Shown here: in pieces, positions 8,283-17,324 of the stretch
Layout of the letters: each line of letters starts with the position of its first letter
Position numbering within the stretch: position 1 is the stretch's first letter
Source of the DNA: JAURVT01 sp049059935
GTDB taxonomy: Bacteria; Actinomycetota; Actinomycetes; Propionibacteriales; Nocardioidaceae
Assembly: GCF_049059935.1 (NCBI RefSeq)
Contig: NZ_JBMGQR010000003.1
Location: 62,001-126,000 of the forward strand
Direction of reading: 5' to 3'
Length of the DNA stretch: 64,000 nucleotides
Position numbers and translations under genes: made by a program
Notes under the pieces: model-generated
Database searches by the model: none
Seen by the model: only the letters and a program-made list of their open reading frames with translations
What the model was told of the DNA's origin: nothing

Positions 8283-8341
8283 GACGGATCGATGCGCACG
8301 AACTGACGGATCGATGCGCACGAACTGACGGATCGATGCGC
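8283..8341. repeat. Tandem 22-bp repeat (two full units and a partial third)
   Basis: The unit begins GACGGATCGATGCGCACGAA and ends CT. Full copies are at 8283-8304 and 8305-8326; a third matches for its first 15 bases from 8327. The same GACGGATCGA core also occurs near 8240, next to the inverted repeat. The copies abut with no spacers, so this is not a CRISPR. It lies in the 244-bp gap between convergent genes. Confidence 0.8.
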
Positions 8342-8360
8342 GCGGAGCGGCGGATCGCGG

Positions 8361-10112
8361 TCAGTCGAAGGAGACCCGGAGGCTGCCGGAGGTGTAGTCG
8401 CCGTCGGGGGCGCCGACGGAGAAGCCGATGGCGCGGACGGGGTCGAGGTACTTCTTGGCCTCGGCGGCGTCGGAGCCTCCGACGGAGCCGACCACGTCGG
8501 ACACCTTGTCGGCGTCGACGTAGAGCACCCCCACGGCGTCGTCGCCGTCGGGGACGACCTTGGTGAACGCGTCGGTGTCTCCGAGCGAGCCTCCCTCGGC
8601 GAGCTTGCCGGCCCAGTCGTCGTTGGTGGCGACGACGAGGCCGTCGTCGCTCTCCTTCGTCACGAGCTCGGGCACGCCGGCCTGGCCGACGAGGCGGTTG
8701 AGGTTGCCGATCACCGAGGTCAGCTCGTCGGCGTCGGTCACCGACCGCAGGCCGACGTCGAGCGACCGCAGACCGGACGGGTCCTGCAGGTTGCCCAGCC
8801 CGTCGAGGCCGCGCTCGCCGACGGCGAGGGTGAGGTTGTCGCCGAACAGCGTGACGAGGTCGCCGGGGAAGCTCAGGCCGGTGCCCGACTCGATCTCGTC
8901 GAGGTCGGCGGCGAACCCGGGCGTGCCGGCCAGTGCCTCCTCGAACGCCTTCCAGCCCTGCTCGACGGCCTTGCCACCGCCGGCGAACCCGACCGCGGCG
9001 ACGGTGTCGTCGGGCATCTGGCCGACCTGGGAGCGCTCGTCGGTGTCGGCGGACGCGGCGTCGGTGACGCGGGCGGCCGAGGCCACCTCGATGTAGTCGC
9101 TGCCGGCGCGCAGGGCGAGGGCGGCCGAGGTCAGGCCCTGCTCCTTGGCCAGCGCGAGGTCGTCGGCGTCGGCACCGGCGATCTTCGCCAGGCCCTCCAG
9201 GTCGCCCCACGCGGACGCGACTCCCTGCTCGCCGAGCTCGGCCATGTCGGCCGAGAAGGTGTCGTCCTGCGACAGCGGGCTCGCCTCGGCGTCGTCCGCG
9301 GCCTTGCTGGCGGCCCGCTGGCTGTCGGCGACCAGCAGGTAGTCGCCCACGAAGTCGTAGCCGGTCTCGTCCCCGGAGCCGTCGCAGGCCGCCAGGGCCT
9401 TGACGCCGTCGCGGGCGGCGTCGCGGTCGGTGACCTGGAGGACGACCAGCGGGGTGGGCTCGTCGCCGTCACCGGGAAGCGCGGCGACGCCGGCGCGGTC
9501 GCCGATCCAGGGCTCGACGTCCTGCTCGTAGTCGACGTCGCAGTCCTGCTTGCCGAGGGTCTGCTCGAACAGCACCTTGCGCAGGTCGGCGTCCTCGTCG
9601 TCGATGCCGGTCTCCTCGGAGAAGTCGGGCAGGCGGTTCAGCAGGCGCAGGATGTTGATCTTCTGGCCGGCCGACGGGTCGAGGTCGATGCGTGCGTAGG
9701 CGACCGCGGTGTCGGGGATGGCCTCGGCGGGCTGGGCTCCACCGCCGCCCAGCACCTGCTGGAACGCGAACACGCCCCCGCCGACCAGGACGACGGCGGT
9801 CGCCGCGGCGGCCCCGCCGATCCACAGGCCCTTGCGGCGACGCGGCGGCGGGCCCTGCTGCGCGGTCGACCACTGGTCACCGGGGCCGTAGTGACCCTGG
9901 GGACCGCCCTGCTGGGCGTACCCCTGCTGCCCGTACCCCTGCGGACCCCAGCCCGGCTGTCCCTGGCCCTGCTGGCCCCACCCCTGCTGGGGCTGGCCCT
10001 GCGAACCCCAGCCCTGCTGGCCGGGCTGCTGCGGCGGCCCCCACTGCGGGCCCTGCTTCGGGTCCTGGCCCCAGCCCTGAGGCGGGCCGTACGGCGGCTG
10101 GTCGTTCGACAT
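8361..10112 (-). CDS. DUF3352-type membrane-anchored protein with Gln/Gly/Pro-rich N terminus
   Basis: 583 residues. Positions 1-90 are low-complexity Pro-Gln-Gly-Trp repeats (QQGWGSQ, QPGWGPQGYGQQGY). A basic RRRK and one transmembrane helix follow, about 97-118 (GLWIGGAAAATAVVLVGGGV). The rest is an extracytoplasmic DUF3352-like domain beginning IPDTAVAYARIDLDPSAGQK. It has paired repeats of the type DLVTLFGDNLTLAV and ends SGSLRVSFD. The function of the family is unknown. The start ATG has an AGGGGGAT ribosome site. Intrinsically disordered cytosolic tails of this style are common in actinobacterial membrane proteins. Confidence 0.85.
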   Translation of the reverse strand: MSNDQPPYGPPQGWGQDPKQGPQWGPPQQPGQQGWGSQGQPQQGWGQQGQGQPGWGPQGYGQQGYAQQGGPQGHYGPGDQWSTAQQGPPPRRRKGLWIGGAAAATAVVLVGGGVFAFQQVLGGGGAQPAEAIPDTAVAYARIDLDPSAGQKINILRLLNRLPDFSEETGIDDEDADLRKVLFEQTLGKQDCDVDYEQDVEPWIGDRAGVAALPGDGDEPTPLVVLQVTDRDAARDGVKALAACDGSGDETGYDFVGDYLLVADSQRAASKAADDAEASPLSQDDTFSADMAELGEQGVASAWGDLEGLAKIAGADADDLALAKEQGLTSAALALRAGSDYIEVASAARVTDAASADTDERSQVGQMPDDTVAAVGFAGGGKAVEQGWKAFEEALAGTPGFAADLDEIESGTGLSFPGDLVTLFGDNLTLAVGERGLDGLGNLQDPSGLRSLDVGLRSVTDADELTSVIGNLNRLVGQAGVPELVTKESDDGLVVATNDDWAGKLAEGGSLGDTDAFTKVVPDGDDAVGVLYVDADKVSDVVGSVGGSDAAEAKKYLDPVRAIGFSVGAPDGDYTSGSLRVSFD

Positions 10113-10186
10113 GGTGGATCCCCCTGGTCAGCGATCGTGCAGGCGCGGCGGTCGTGCGTGCTCGACGCTCCGACGCGCGCACCAGG

Positions 10187-10858
10187 CTAGGGGTTCCGGG
10201 GGTCTGCGGGCGCGGGTCCGGCGGGCCGGTGGGTCCAGACCGTGCCGCCGCGTCCGTCTCGTCCCGGTTCGGGGTCGGGCGCGAAGCCCGCCCACCCCTG
10301 GTCGGGCTCGTCGGCGCCGATCTCGGGCTCCTCGGTCTCGGGCACGAGGAACGCCACGACGAGCACGACGCCGAGGAGCGTCGCGACCGGCCACACGAGC
10401 AGCGCGCCGTGCGCGTCGAGCTCCATGGCGCCGGGCACGCGGGTGCCGTCGGCCAGGCCGGAGAAGGTGCCGGTGGGGTCGGCGGGCCCGAGGAGCACAC
10501 CGAGCCGCCAGGTGACGAGCGACGCCAGCGACGAGACGACCGTCAGGAGCAGGACGAACGGCCAGCTCAGCCGGTGCAGGCGCCACGCGAGCCCCACGCC
10601 GAGCAGCAGCGCGGGGACGGCCGAGCACGCGACGAACCAGGCGACCACGCCGAACTGGGCGGTGCTCTCCTCGACGCCGGCCCGGTAGCCCTCCCCCTGC
10701 GACACGACCCAGCCCGGCGGCGACGCCAGGTGCTCCCAGACCACGCCGGCGGCCAGCGACGCGACGACGAACAGCACGACGGTCACCGCGACCGGGCGCC
10801 ACGGCAGGCGTGGCGTGCGCGGCACGAGGGGGGTGAGGCGGATCCAGGGCTCGCTCAC
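10187..10858 (-). CDS. Four-helix membrane protein, unknown function
   Basis: 223 residues from a GTG at 10858 that overlaps the dnaE stop (GTGA). Hydrophobic segments lie at about residues 22-42 (VAVTVVLFVVASLAAGVVW), 72-93, 100-120 and 155-175 (LLVWPVATLLGVVLVVAFLV). The C-terminal tail is acidic then proline-rich (EEPEIGADEPDQGW ... PAGPAPADPRNP). A loop with WVVSQGEGYRAGVEESTAQF lies outside the first helix. The pattern resembles DUF2567-like actinobacterial proteins, but I would not assign it. It is coupled to dnaE by overlap only. Confidence 0.75.
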   Translation of the reverse strand: MSEPWIRLTPLVPRTPRLPWRPVAVTVVLFVVASLAAGVVWEHLASPPGWVVSQGEGYRAGVEESTAQFGVVAWFVACSAVPALLLGVGLAWRLHRLSWPFVLLLTVVSSLASLVTWRLGVLLGPADPTGTFSGLADGTRVPGAMELDAHGALLVWPVATLLGVVLVVAFLVPETEEPEIGADEPDQGWAGFAPDPEPGRDGRGGTVWTHRPAGPAPADPRNP

Positions 10859-13800
10859 GAGGCGAGGCAGCTCGGGCCGAGCAACGCCTTGAGGTCGGCC
10901 ATCAACGAGGGGCTCGGCGTGACCCGGAGCCGCTGGTCGAGCCGCATCAGCTTGGTGCTGACGCCGCTCTGCAGCCGCAGGTGCACCTCGGTCATGCCGG
11001 GGTAGGTGGCGAGCACCTCCTTGAGCTGTCCGACGGTGGGCCCGGTGCAGCGCGTGGCCGACAGCGAGATCACCACGGGTCCGGCGTTGCCCTTGGTGAG
11101 GTCGGGCATCGTCAGCTCGTTGGCGGTGATCTCGGGGACGTCTTCCTTGCGCTTGATGCGTCCCTTGACGGTGACCACGGCGTCCTCGACGAGCATGGGG
11201 GCCGCGAGCGAGTAGGCCGAGGGGAACAGCATCACGTTGACGACGCCCTCGAGGTCCTCGAGCGTGATGAGCGCCCAGGTGTCGCCCTTCTTGGTGAGCT
11301 TGCGCTGCACGCCCGTGATCAGCCCGCTGATCTGGATCGGTGCGCCGTCGCCGCGCGACTCGTCGGTGAGCAGGTCGCCGATGGTGCAGTCGCTGGACTG
11401 CGACAGCAGGTGCTCCAGGCCGAACAGCGGGTGGTCGGACACGTAGAGCCCGAGCATCTCGCGCTCGTGCGCGAGCAGCGTCGTCTTGTCCCACTCGTCG
11501 ATGTCGGGGACCTTGACCGAGACGCCCGCGAACCCGCCGTCGTCGTCGCCGAAGGCCCCGAACAGGCTGTCCTGCCCGATGGCCTCGTTGCGCTTGATGT
11601 CGACGTACTGGTCGACGGCGTCCTCGTGGATGGCGACGATGGCACGGCGGTGGTGCTTCAGCGAGTCGAACGCGCCGGCCTTGGCCAGCGACTCGATCAC
11701 CCGCTTGTTGCACACCAGCGTGGGGACCTTGTCCATGAAGTCGGCGAAGTCGGTGTACGCACCGTGCTCCTCGCGCGCCTCGACGATGCCGGCCACCACG
11801 TTGGCGCCGACGTTGCGCACCGCGCCCATGCCGAAGCGGATGTCGACGCCGACGGCGGTGAAGTTGGCGTCGGAGTCGTTGACGTCGGGGGGCAGCACCT
11901 TGATGCCCATGCGCCGGCACTCGTTGAGGTAGATCGCCGACTTGTCCTTGTCGCCGCGGACGCTGGTGAGCAGGGCGGCCATGTACTCGGCCGGGAAGTT
12001 CGCCTTGAGGTAGGCCGTCCAGTACGAGACCAGTCCGTAGGCGGCCGAGTGCGCCTTGTTGAACGCGTAGTCCGAGAACGGGAGCAGGATCTCCCACAGG
12101 GTCTTGACCGCGGCCATCGAGTAGCCGTTGGACACCATGCCCTCGGAGAAGCCCGCGAACTGCTTGTCGAGCTCCTCCTTCTTCTTCTTGCCCATCGCGC
12201 GGCGCAGGATGTCGGCCTGGCCGAGGGAGTACCCGGCCAGCTTCTGCGCGATGGCCATGACCTGCTCCTGGTACACGATCAGGCCGTAGGTCTCGCCGAG
12301 GATCTCCTGGAGCGGCTCGGCCAGCTCGGGGTGGATCGGCTCGACGGGCTCGCGCCCGTTCTTGCGCCGGGCGTACTTGTTGTGCGAGTCCGCGCCCATC
12401 GGGCCGGGGCGGTACAGCGCGCCGACGGCCGAGATGTCCTCGAACACGTCGGGACGCATGCTGCGCAGCAGGGCGCGCATGGGGCCGCCGTCGAGCTGGA
12501 AGACGCCGAGCGTGTCGCCGCGGGCCATCAGCTCGAACGTGGCCCGGTCGTCGAAGGTGAGGTCCTCCAGGACCACCTCGACGTCGCGGTTGCCGCGGAT
12601 GTTGTCGAGGGCGTCGTCGAGCACCGTGAGGTTGCGGAGCCCGAGGAAGTCCATCTTGATCAGGCCGAGCGACTCGCACGTCGGGTAGTCGAACTGCGTG
12701 ATGATCGCGCCGTCCTGCTCCCGCTTCATGATCGGGATGATGTCGAGCAGGGGCTCGCTGCTCATGATGACGCCGGCGGCGTGCACGCCCCACTGGCGCT
12801 TGAGGCCCTCGAGGCCGGTGGCGGTGTCGACGACCTTCTTGATGTCGGCGTTGGAGTCGTAGAGGGCCCGGAACTCGCCGCCCTCGTGGTAGCGCTTGTG
12901 CCCGGTGTCGAAGATGTCGCGCAGCGGCACGTCCTTGCCCATCACCGACGGCGGCATGGCCTTGGTGAGCTGCTCGCCCATCGAGAAGGGGTAGCCGAGC
13001 ACGCGCGAGGCGTCCTTGACGGCCTGCTTGGCCTTGATCGTGCCGTAGGTGACGATCTGCGAGACGCGGTCGTCGCCGTACTTGTCCGAGACGTAGCGGA
13101 TGACCTCGCCGCGGCGGCGCTCGTCGAAGTCGATGTCGAAGTCGGGCATCGAGACGCGGTCGGGGTTGAGGAACCGCTCGAAGATCAGGCCGTGGACGAG
13201 CGGGTCGAGGTCGGTGATGCGCATCGCGTACGCCACGATCGACCCGGCACCGGAGCCGCGGCCGGGGCCGACGCGGATGCCGTGCTCCTTGGCCCAGTTG
13301 ATGAAGTCGGCGACCACCAGGAAGTAGCCGGGGAACCCCATCGAGAGGATGACCTCGGTCTCGAAGTCGGCGCGCGCCCGCACCTCCTCGGAGATGCCGT
13401 CGGGGTAGCGCACCTTGAGGCCGCGGTCGACCTCCTTGATCAGCCAGGACGACTCGTCCTCCCCCGGCGGGCAGGGGAAGCGCGGCATGTAGTTGGCCGA
13501 CTCGTCGAACTCGACCTCGCACCGCTCGGCGATGAGCAGCGTGTTGTCGCACGCGTCCTTGAGGTCGTACTTGTCCTCCCACAGCGAGCGCATCTCGGCG
13601 GGCGACTTGATGTAGTAGCCGTCGCCGCCGAACTTGAACCGGTTGGGGTCGGCCAGGGTGCTGCCGGACTGCACGCACAGCAGCGCGTCGTGGGCGACGG
13701 CGTCGTCGGGATGCGTGTAGTGCGAGTCGTTGGTGGCGATCGGCGGGATGCCGAGGTCCTTGGAGAGCTTGAGGAGGTCCTCGCGGACCCGGGTCTCGAT

Positions 13801-14388
13801 GTCGAGGCCGTGGTCCATCAGCTCGAGGAAGTAGTTCTCCTTGCCGAAGATCTGCTGGAACTCCGCGGCGGACTCGCGCGCCTTGGCGTAGTCGCCGATG
13901 CGCAGCCAGGTCTGCACCTCGCCCGACGGGCAGCCGGTGGTGCCGATCAGGCCGTCTGCGTACTCGCTGAGCAGCTCGCGGTCGGCGCGGGGCTTGTAGA
14001 AGAAGCCCTCGATGCTCGACCGCGACGCCAGGCGGAACAGGTTGTGCATGCCGGCGGTGGACTGCGCGAGCAGCGTCATGTGCGTGAACGCGCCACCACC
14101 GGAGACGTCGTCGCCGCCACCCTTGTTCCAACGGACGCGCTTGCGCTCGCCGCGGTGGGTGTTCGGGGTGAGGTAGGCCTCCATGCCGATGATCGGCTTG
14201 ACACCCGCGGCCCGCGCCTTGCGGTAGAACTCGTGGGCGCCGAACACGTTGCCGTGGTCGGTCATCGCGATCGCCGACATGCCGAGGTCGGACGTGCGCT
14301 CGAACATCTCCGACAGGCGCGCGGCACCGTCCAGCATCGAGTATTCGGTGTGGACGTGCAGGTGCACGAACGACGAGTCACTCGCCAT
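10855..14388 (-). CDS. dnaE: DNA polymerase III alpha subunit DnaE
   Basis: Replicative polymerase, 1177 residues, the usual length for actinobacterial DnaE1. It opens with a PHP domain (FVHLHVHTEYSMLDGAARL, AMTDHGNVFGAHEFY). The first metal-binding Asp pair of the palm is in MPDFDIDFDERRR (about 414-426); the third carboxylate lies further on. Finger-region GVHAAGVIMSS, IVYQEQVMAIAQKLAGYSLG and RRAMGKKK follow. An OB-fold segment (IQISGLITGVQRKLTKKGD) and a tau/clamp-binding tail complete it. GAGGAGG lies 10 bases before the ATG. The 197 bp upstream, to the pseudouridine synthase gene, hold no gene. Confidence 0.97.
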   Translation of the reverse strand: MASDSSFVHLHVHTEYSMLDGAARLSEMFERTSDLGMSAIAMTDHGNVFGAHEFYRKARAAGVKPIIGMEAYLTPNTHRGERKRVRWNKGGGDDVSGGGAFTHMTLLAQSTAGMHNLFRLASRSSIEGFFYKPRADRELLSEYADGLIGTTGCPSGEVQTWLRIGDYAKARESAAEFQQIFGKENYFLELMDHGLDIETRVREDLLKLSKDLGIPPIATNDSHYTHPDDAVAHDALLCVQSGSTLADPNRFKFGGDGYYIKSPAEMRSLWEDKYDLKDACDNTLLIAERCEVEFDESANYMPRFPCPPGEDESSWLIKEVDRGLKVRYPDGISEEVRARADFETEVILSMGFPGYFLVVADFINWAKEHGIRVGPGRGSGAGSIVAYAMRITDLDPLVHGLIFERFLNPDRVSMPDFDIDFDERRRGEVIRYVSDKYGDDRVSQIVTYGTIKAKQAVKDASRVLGYPFSMGEQLTKAMPPSVMGKDVPLRDIFDTGHKRYHEGGEFRALYDSNADIKKVVDTATGLEGLKRQWGVHAAGVIMSSEPLLDIIPIMKREQDGAIITQFDYPTCESLGLIKMDFLGLRNLTVLDDALDNIRGNRDVEVVLEDLTFDDRATFELMARGDTLGVFQLDGGPMRALLRSMRPDVFEDISAVGALYRPGPMGADSHNKYARRKNGREPVEPIHPELAEPLQEILGETYGLIVYQEQVMAIAQKLAGYSLGQADILRRAMGKKKKEELDKQFAGFSEGMVSNGYSMAAVKTLWEILLPFSDYAFNKAHSAAYGLVSYWTAYLKANFPAEYMAALLTSVRGDKDKSAIYLNECRRMGIKVLPPDVNDSDANFTAVGVDIRFGMGAVRNVGANVVAGIVEAREEHGAYTDFADFMDKVPTLVCNKRVIESLAKAGAFDSLKHHRRAIVAIHEDAVDQYVDIKRNEAIGQDSLFGAFGDDDGGFAGVSVKVPDIDEWDKTTLLAHEREMLGLYVSDHPLFGLEHLLSQSSDCTIGDLLTDESRGDGAPIQISGLITGVQRKLTKKGDTWALITLEDLEGVVNVMLFPSAYSLAAPMLVEDAVVTVKGRIKRKEDVPEITANELTMPDLTKGNAGPVVISLSATRCTGPTVGQLKEVLATYPGMTEVHLRLQSGVSTKLMRLDQRLRVTPSPSLMADLKALLGPSCLAS

Positions 14389-14585
14389 GCGTGGGGGCCT
14401 CCTCGACTGGCTCCGGGCGTTGATCAGTGCGGTGTCCTACGGGTGCGACCGGGGTCGCGACGACCGGCTGCCGAGCGCCGCGGGGGCGTCGTCAGGAGGT
14501 GCCGGGGAAGGACCCCAACCCTACCTTCGCGAAGCCTACGTCCGGGGTAGGACACCCTCGACCGCGACCGACGTCGGCAGGTCGC

Positions 14586-15530
14586 TCAGGAGCTCGAGCG
14601 GACGACGTCCAGGGCGTGCTGGAGGTCGGCGTGGTACTCCGAGGTGAACGTCACGTGCTCCCCCGTGCGCGGGTGCTCGAAGCCGAGGCCGACGGCGTGC
14701 AGCCACTGGCGCTCCAGGCCGACGCGCGCCGACAGGGTGGGGTCGGCCCCGTACTGGATGTCGCCGACGCAGGGGTGCTTGAGCGCGCTCATGTGGACGC
14801 GGATCTGGTGGGTGCGGCCGGTCTCCAGGCCCACCTGCAGCAGGCTCGCGAACCGGTGCGCCTCGAGCGTGTCGTAGTGGGTGACGCTGGGCCGGCCGTC
14901 GGCGATCACGGCGAAGCGCCAGTCGTGGCGCGGGTGGCGTCCGATCGGGGCGTCGACGGTGCCCTGGAGCGGGTCGGGGTGGCCCTGCACCAGCGCGTGA
15001 TAGGTCTTGTCGACCTCGCGCTCCTTGAAGGCGCGCTTGAGGGCGGTGTAGGCCATCTCGGACTTCGCGACGGCCATCAGGCCGCTGGTGCCGACGTCGA
15101 GGCGGTGGACGATGCCACGGCGCTCGGCGGCCCCCGAGGTGGAGATGCGGAACCCGGCCCCGGCCAGGTGGCCGACGACCGTCGGCCCGTTCCACCCCAC
15201 GCTGGGGTGGGCGGCGACGCCGGCGGGCTTGTCGACGACGACGAGGTCCTCGTCGTCGTGCACGACCACCATGTCCTCGACGACGTGGGGCACGATCTCG
15301 GCGACGTCACGCTCGTGCGGGATGCTCACCTCGAGCAGCGACCCGCCGACGACGCGCTCGGACTTGGCGGGCACCGAGCCGTCCAGCTGCACGTGGGAGT
15401 CGGCGACGAGGTCGGCGGCGCGGGTGCGCGAGACGCCGAGCAGGCGGGCCAGGGCGGCGTCGATGCGCTCGCCGGCCAGTCCGTCGGGGACGTAGAAGGT
15501 CCGGGTCTCGAGCTCGACCTGGTCGCTCAC
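14586..15530 (-). CDS. RluA-family 23S rRNA pseudouridine synthase (RluD-like)
   Basis: 314 residues. An S4 RNA-binding domain (AGERIDAALARLLGVSRTRA, residues about 18-75) is followed by the RluA catalytic domain. The catalytic Asp is in GIVHRLDVGTSGLMAVAKS. Also present are VVDKPAGVAAHPS, TYHALVQG, ETGRTHQIRVHMSALKHPCV and QWLHAVGLGFEHPRTGE. The likely product is pseudouridine in helix 69 of 23S rRNA, as for RluD; the exact site is inferred. Its start overlaps the lspA stop, and lspA-rluD order is typical of bacteria. Confidence 0.93.
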   Translation of the reverse strand: MSDQVELETRTFYVPDGLAGERIDAALARLLGVSRTRAADLVADSHVQLDGSVPAKSERVVGGSLLEVSIPHERDVAEIVPHVVEDMVVVHDDEDLVVVDKPAGVAAHPSVGWNGPTVVGHLAGAGFRISTSGAAERRGIVHRLDVGTSGLMAVAKSEMAYTALKRAFKEREVDKTYHALVQGHPDPLQGTVDAPIGRHPRHDWRFAVIADGRPSVTHYDTLEAHRFASLLQVGLETGRTHQIRVHMSALKHPCVGDIQYGADPTLSARVGLERQWLHAVGLGFEHPRTGEHVTFTSEYHADLQHALDVVRSSS

Positions 15531-16174
15531 TCCGACGAGTCCTTGGACGGGCCGGCAGCCGGCTCGTCCTTCGTGGGGGCGTCGGCCTTCGCGTCACCGG
15601 TCTTCGCGTCGTCGGAGACCTTGCGGCCGTCGACGCCGATGCCGCGGAACGACTGGAGCGCGACCAGGCAGGCGGCGACGACGATGCTGGAGTCGGCGAT
15701 GTTGAACACCGGCCAGTTGGGCAGGGCGAGGAAGTCGATCACGTGCCCGCGCAGCGGCCCGGGCTGGCGGAACATGCGGTCGGTGAGGTTGCCGAGCGCG
15801 CCGCCGAGCAGCAGCCCGAGCGCCAGGGCCCAGACCGCGCTGCGCAGGCGTCGGGCCACGACCGCGACGACGACGCACACGACGATCGCGATCGCGCTGA
15901 GCACGATCGTGAAGCCGGTGGCCATGCCGAACGCGGCACCGGGGTTGCGGATCAGCGTGAGGTCGAGGACGCCGGGGACCACCTCGACGGGCGGACGCCC
16001 CTCGAGCCGGTCGACCGCGACGATCTTGGTGACGAGGTCGACGACGTAGACCGTGACGAGCACCAGGGCGAAGAGCCGCAGCCGACGCCTCCGGGGAGGT
16101 GCGGACGTGGGGTCCTGGGACTCGGTCCTGTCGTCGTCGCTGGGGTTCAGCGACGCTCCTCGCGCTGTTTGCAT
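15527..16174 (-). CDS. lspA: Lipoprotein signal peptidase LspA
   Basis: Aspartic membrane protease that cleaves diacylated prolipoproteins. It has four transmembrane helices and the two catalytic Asp motifs GGALGNLTDRMF and WPVFNIADSSIV, plus the family LIRNPGAAFGMATG. At about 215 residues it is longer than usual because of a basic N-terminal tail (PPRRRRLRLFALV) and a charged, Lys/Asp/Pro-rich C-terminal tail. The start is uncertain. ATG at 16174 overlaps the upstream zinc-finger gene by 28 bases; no ribosome site is seen there. An AGGAG further in precedes only a CTG. Confidence 0.93.
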   Translation of the reverse strand: MQTARGASLNPSDDDRTESQDPTSAPPRRRRLRLFALVLVTVYVVDLVTKIVAVDRLEGRPPVEVVPGVLDLTLIRNPGAAFGMATGFTIVLSAIAIVVCVVVAVVARRLRSAVWALALGLLLGGALGNLTDRMFRQPGPLRGHVIDFLALPNWPVFNIADSSIVVAACLVALQSFRGIGVDGRKVSDDAKTGDAKADAPTKDEPAAGPSKDSSE

Positions 16175-17151
16175 GGCATGCACAGTGTTGCACGCGGGAA
16201 CGCCATCAACCTCATCTTGCCGATGGGGTTGCCGCAGCTCTCGCACTGGCCGTAGGTGCCGGCCTCGATGCTGTGCAGCGCCTTCTCGGTCTGCTCGAGC
16301 ATGTCGCGGTGGTTGGCCGCCAGCGACATCTCGGAGTCGCGCTCGAGGCTGTTGGAGCCGACGTCGGCCTGGTCGTTGCCGGCGCCGTCGACGCCCCCGG
16401 CGAGGAAGTCGGCGAGGTCGCGCTCGGCGGTGGTGATCTCGCCCACCAGCCGGTCGCGGTCGGCCTCCAGCTCGCCACGGACCTCGGCCAGCTCGGCGTC
16501 GGTCCAGGGCTCCTCGTCGGCCTTGACGACCAGCGCGGTCGGCTCGGCCTTCGCGGCGGGCGCCTTCTTCGCGGCGGTCTTCCTGGTGGCGGACTTCTTG
16601 GCTGGGGTCTTGCTCTCCGCGGGCTCGCGGGGCGGGACGGTGGTGGTCACCGGCACAGTCTTCCCGGTGGTGGCCTTCTTCGCCCGACCAGCCTCCTTCT
16701 TGGCCGGTGCGGCCTTCGTCACCGCGGTCTTCTTCGCCGGTGCGGCCTTCGTCACCGCGGTCTTCTTCGCCGCGGTGGTCTTCTTCGCCGCCGCCTTCTT
16801 GGCCGGTGTTGCCTTCGTCGCGGCAGCGGTGTTCTTGGTCGCCGTCTTCTTCGCCGGCGCCGCCTTCGTCGCGGCAGCAGCCTTCTTGGTCGCCGCCTTC
16901 TTGGCCGGCGGGGACTTCTTCGCCGGCGCGGCCTTGGACGCGGCAGCGGTCTTCTTGGTCGCGGCCTTCGTCGCCGGCGCGGCCTTCTTCACCGCCGCCT
17001 TCTTCGCCGGGGCCTTCGGGGCGGACGGCGCGTGCTCGACGACGGTCTCGGTGGAGGCCCCCGTCCGACGTCCCCCGACCTTGCGAGCCGCCCCCCTCAA
17101 CGCCGCCGCACCCCGTGCGACCGCGCCCTTCTTCGGCTGTGCCTTGGCCAT
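16147..17151 (-). CDS. DksA/TraR-type zinc-finger protein with Lys/Ala-rich N-terminal region
   Basis: 334 residues. Residues 1-200 are dominated by histone-H1-like Lys-Ala-Pro-Thr repeats (KKTAVTKAAPA in tandem, PAKKAAAKKT). The C-terminal 130 residues form a DksA/TraR-like domain with coiled-coil arms and a C4 zinc finger, CESCGNPIGKMRLMAFPRAT followed by LCMPCKQ. The Asp-Ala pair of true DksA tips is not evident, so a secondary-channel role is not assured. The basic tail should bind DNA or RNA. ATG at 17151 has AAGGAG upstream; an extra 28 codons open upstream lack support. It stands divergent from ileS and upstream of lspA. Confidence 0.88.
   Translation of the reverse strand: MAKAQPKKGAVARGAAALRGAARKVGGRRTGASTETVVEHAPSAPKAPAKKAAVKKAAPATKAATKKTAAASKAAPAKKSPPAKKAATKKAAAATKAAPAKKTATKNTAAATKATPAKKAAAKKTTAAKKTAVTKAAPAKKTAVTKAAPAKKEAGRAKKATTGKTVPVTTTVPPREPAESKTPAKKSATRKTAAKKAPAAKAEPTALVVKADEEPWTDAELAEVRGELEADRDRLVGEITTAERDLADFLAGGVDGAGNDQADVGSNSLERDSEMSLAANHRDMLEQTEKALHSIEAGTYGQCESCGNPIGKMRLMAFPRATLCMPCKQREERR
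16703..16768. repeat. Tandem 33-bp repeat in the Lys/Ala coding region
   Basis: Two abutting identical 33-bp units at 16703-16735 and 16736-16768 encode the 11-residue repeat KKTAVTKAAPA in the zinc-finger gene. In-frame units of this kind readily change copy number by slippage. Confidence 0.85.
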
Positions 17152-17314
17152 GTCGGCTCCTTCGAGCGACCGTCGCGTGGACCGCGAAGGTCTTGTCGTG
17201 CGCGCGACACTAGGCACCAGGGCCGGTGACGGCAACAGGCCTCGCCGCTGCGCGGGAGAAAACCGGCATCCACGACGGGGTCAAACCCCGTCGCGTCGCG
17301 CTTCGGCGCCCTCG

Positions 17315-17320
17315 TAGGAT
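17315..17320 (+). promoter_or_regulatory. ileS: -10 element for the ileS T-box transcript
   Basis: TAGGAT about 30 bases ahead of the T-box specifier region. It would start the leader near 17327. No clear -35 is seen. Confidence 0.5.
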
Positions 17321-17324
17321 GGGA

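Noticed and set aside
8283..8341. Possible CRISPR array
   Set aside because: The 22-bp units abut with no spacers, there are only two full copies, and no cas genes are present.
10981..14550. A 1189-codon open frame on the plus strand
   Set aside because: It lies antisense to dnaE, has low-complexity Val/Glu/Asp/Arg composition and no family motif; it is a GC-rich shadow.
14389..14585. Possible small RNA or gene between dnaE and the pseudouridine synthase
   Set aside because: There are short repeats of GTGTCCTAC and a GGGGTAGG patch but no hairpin or frame strong enough to call.
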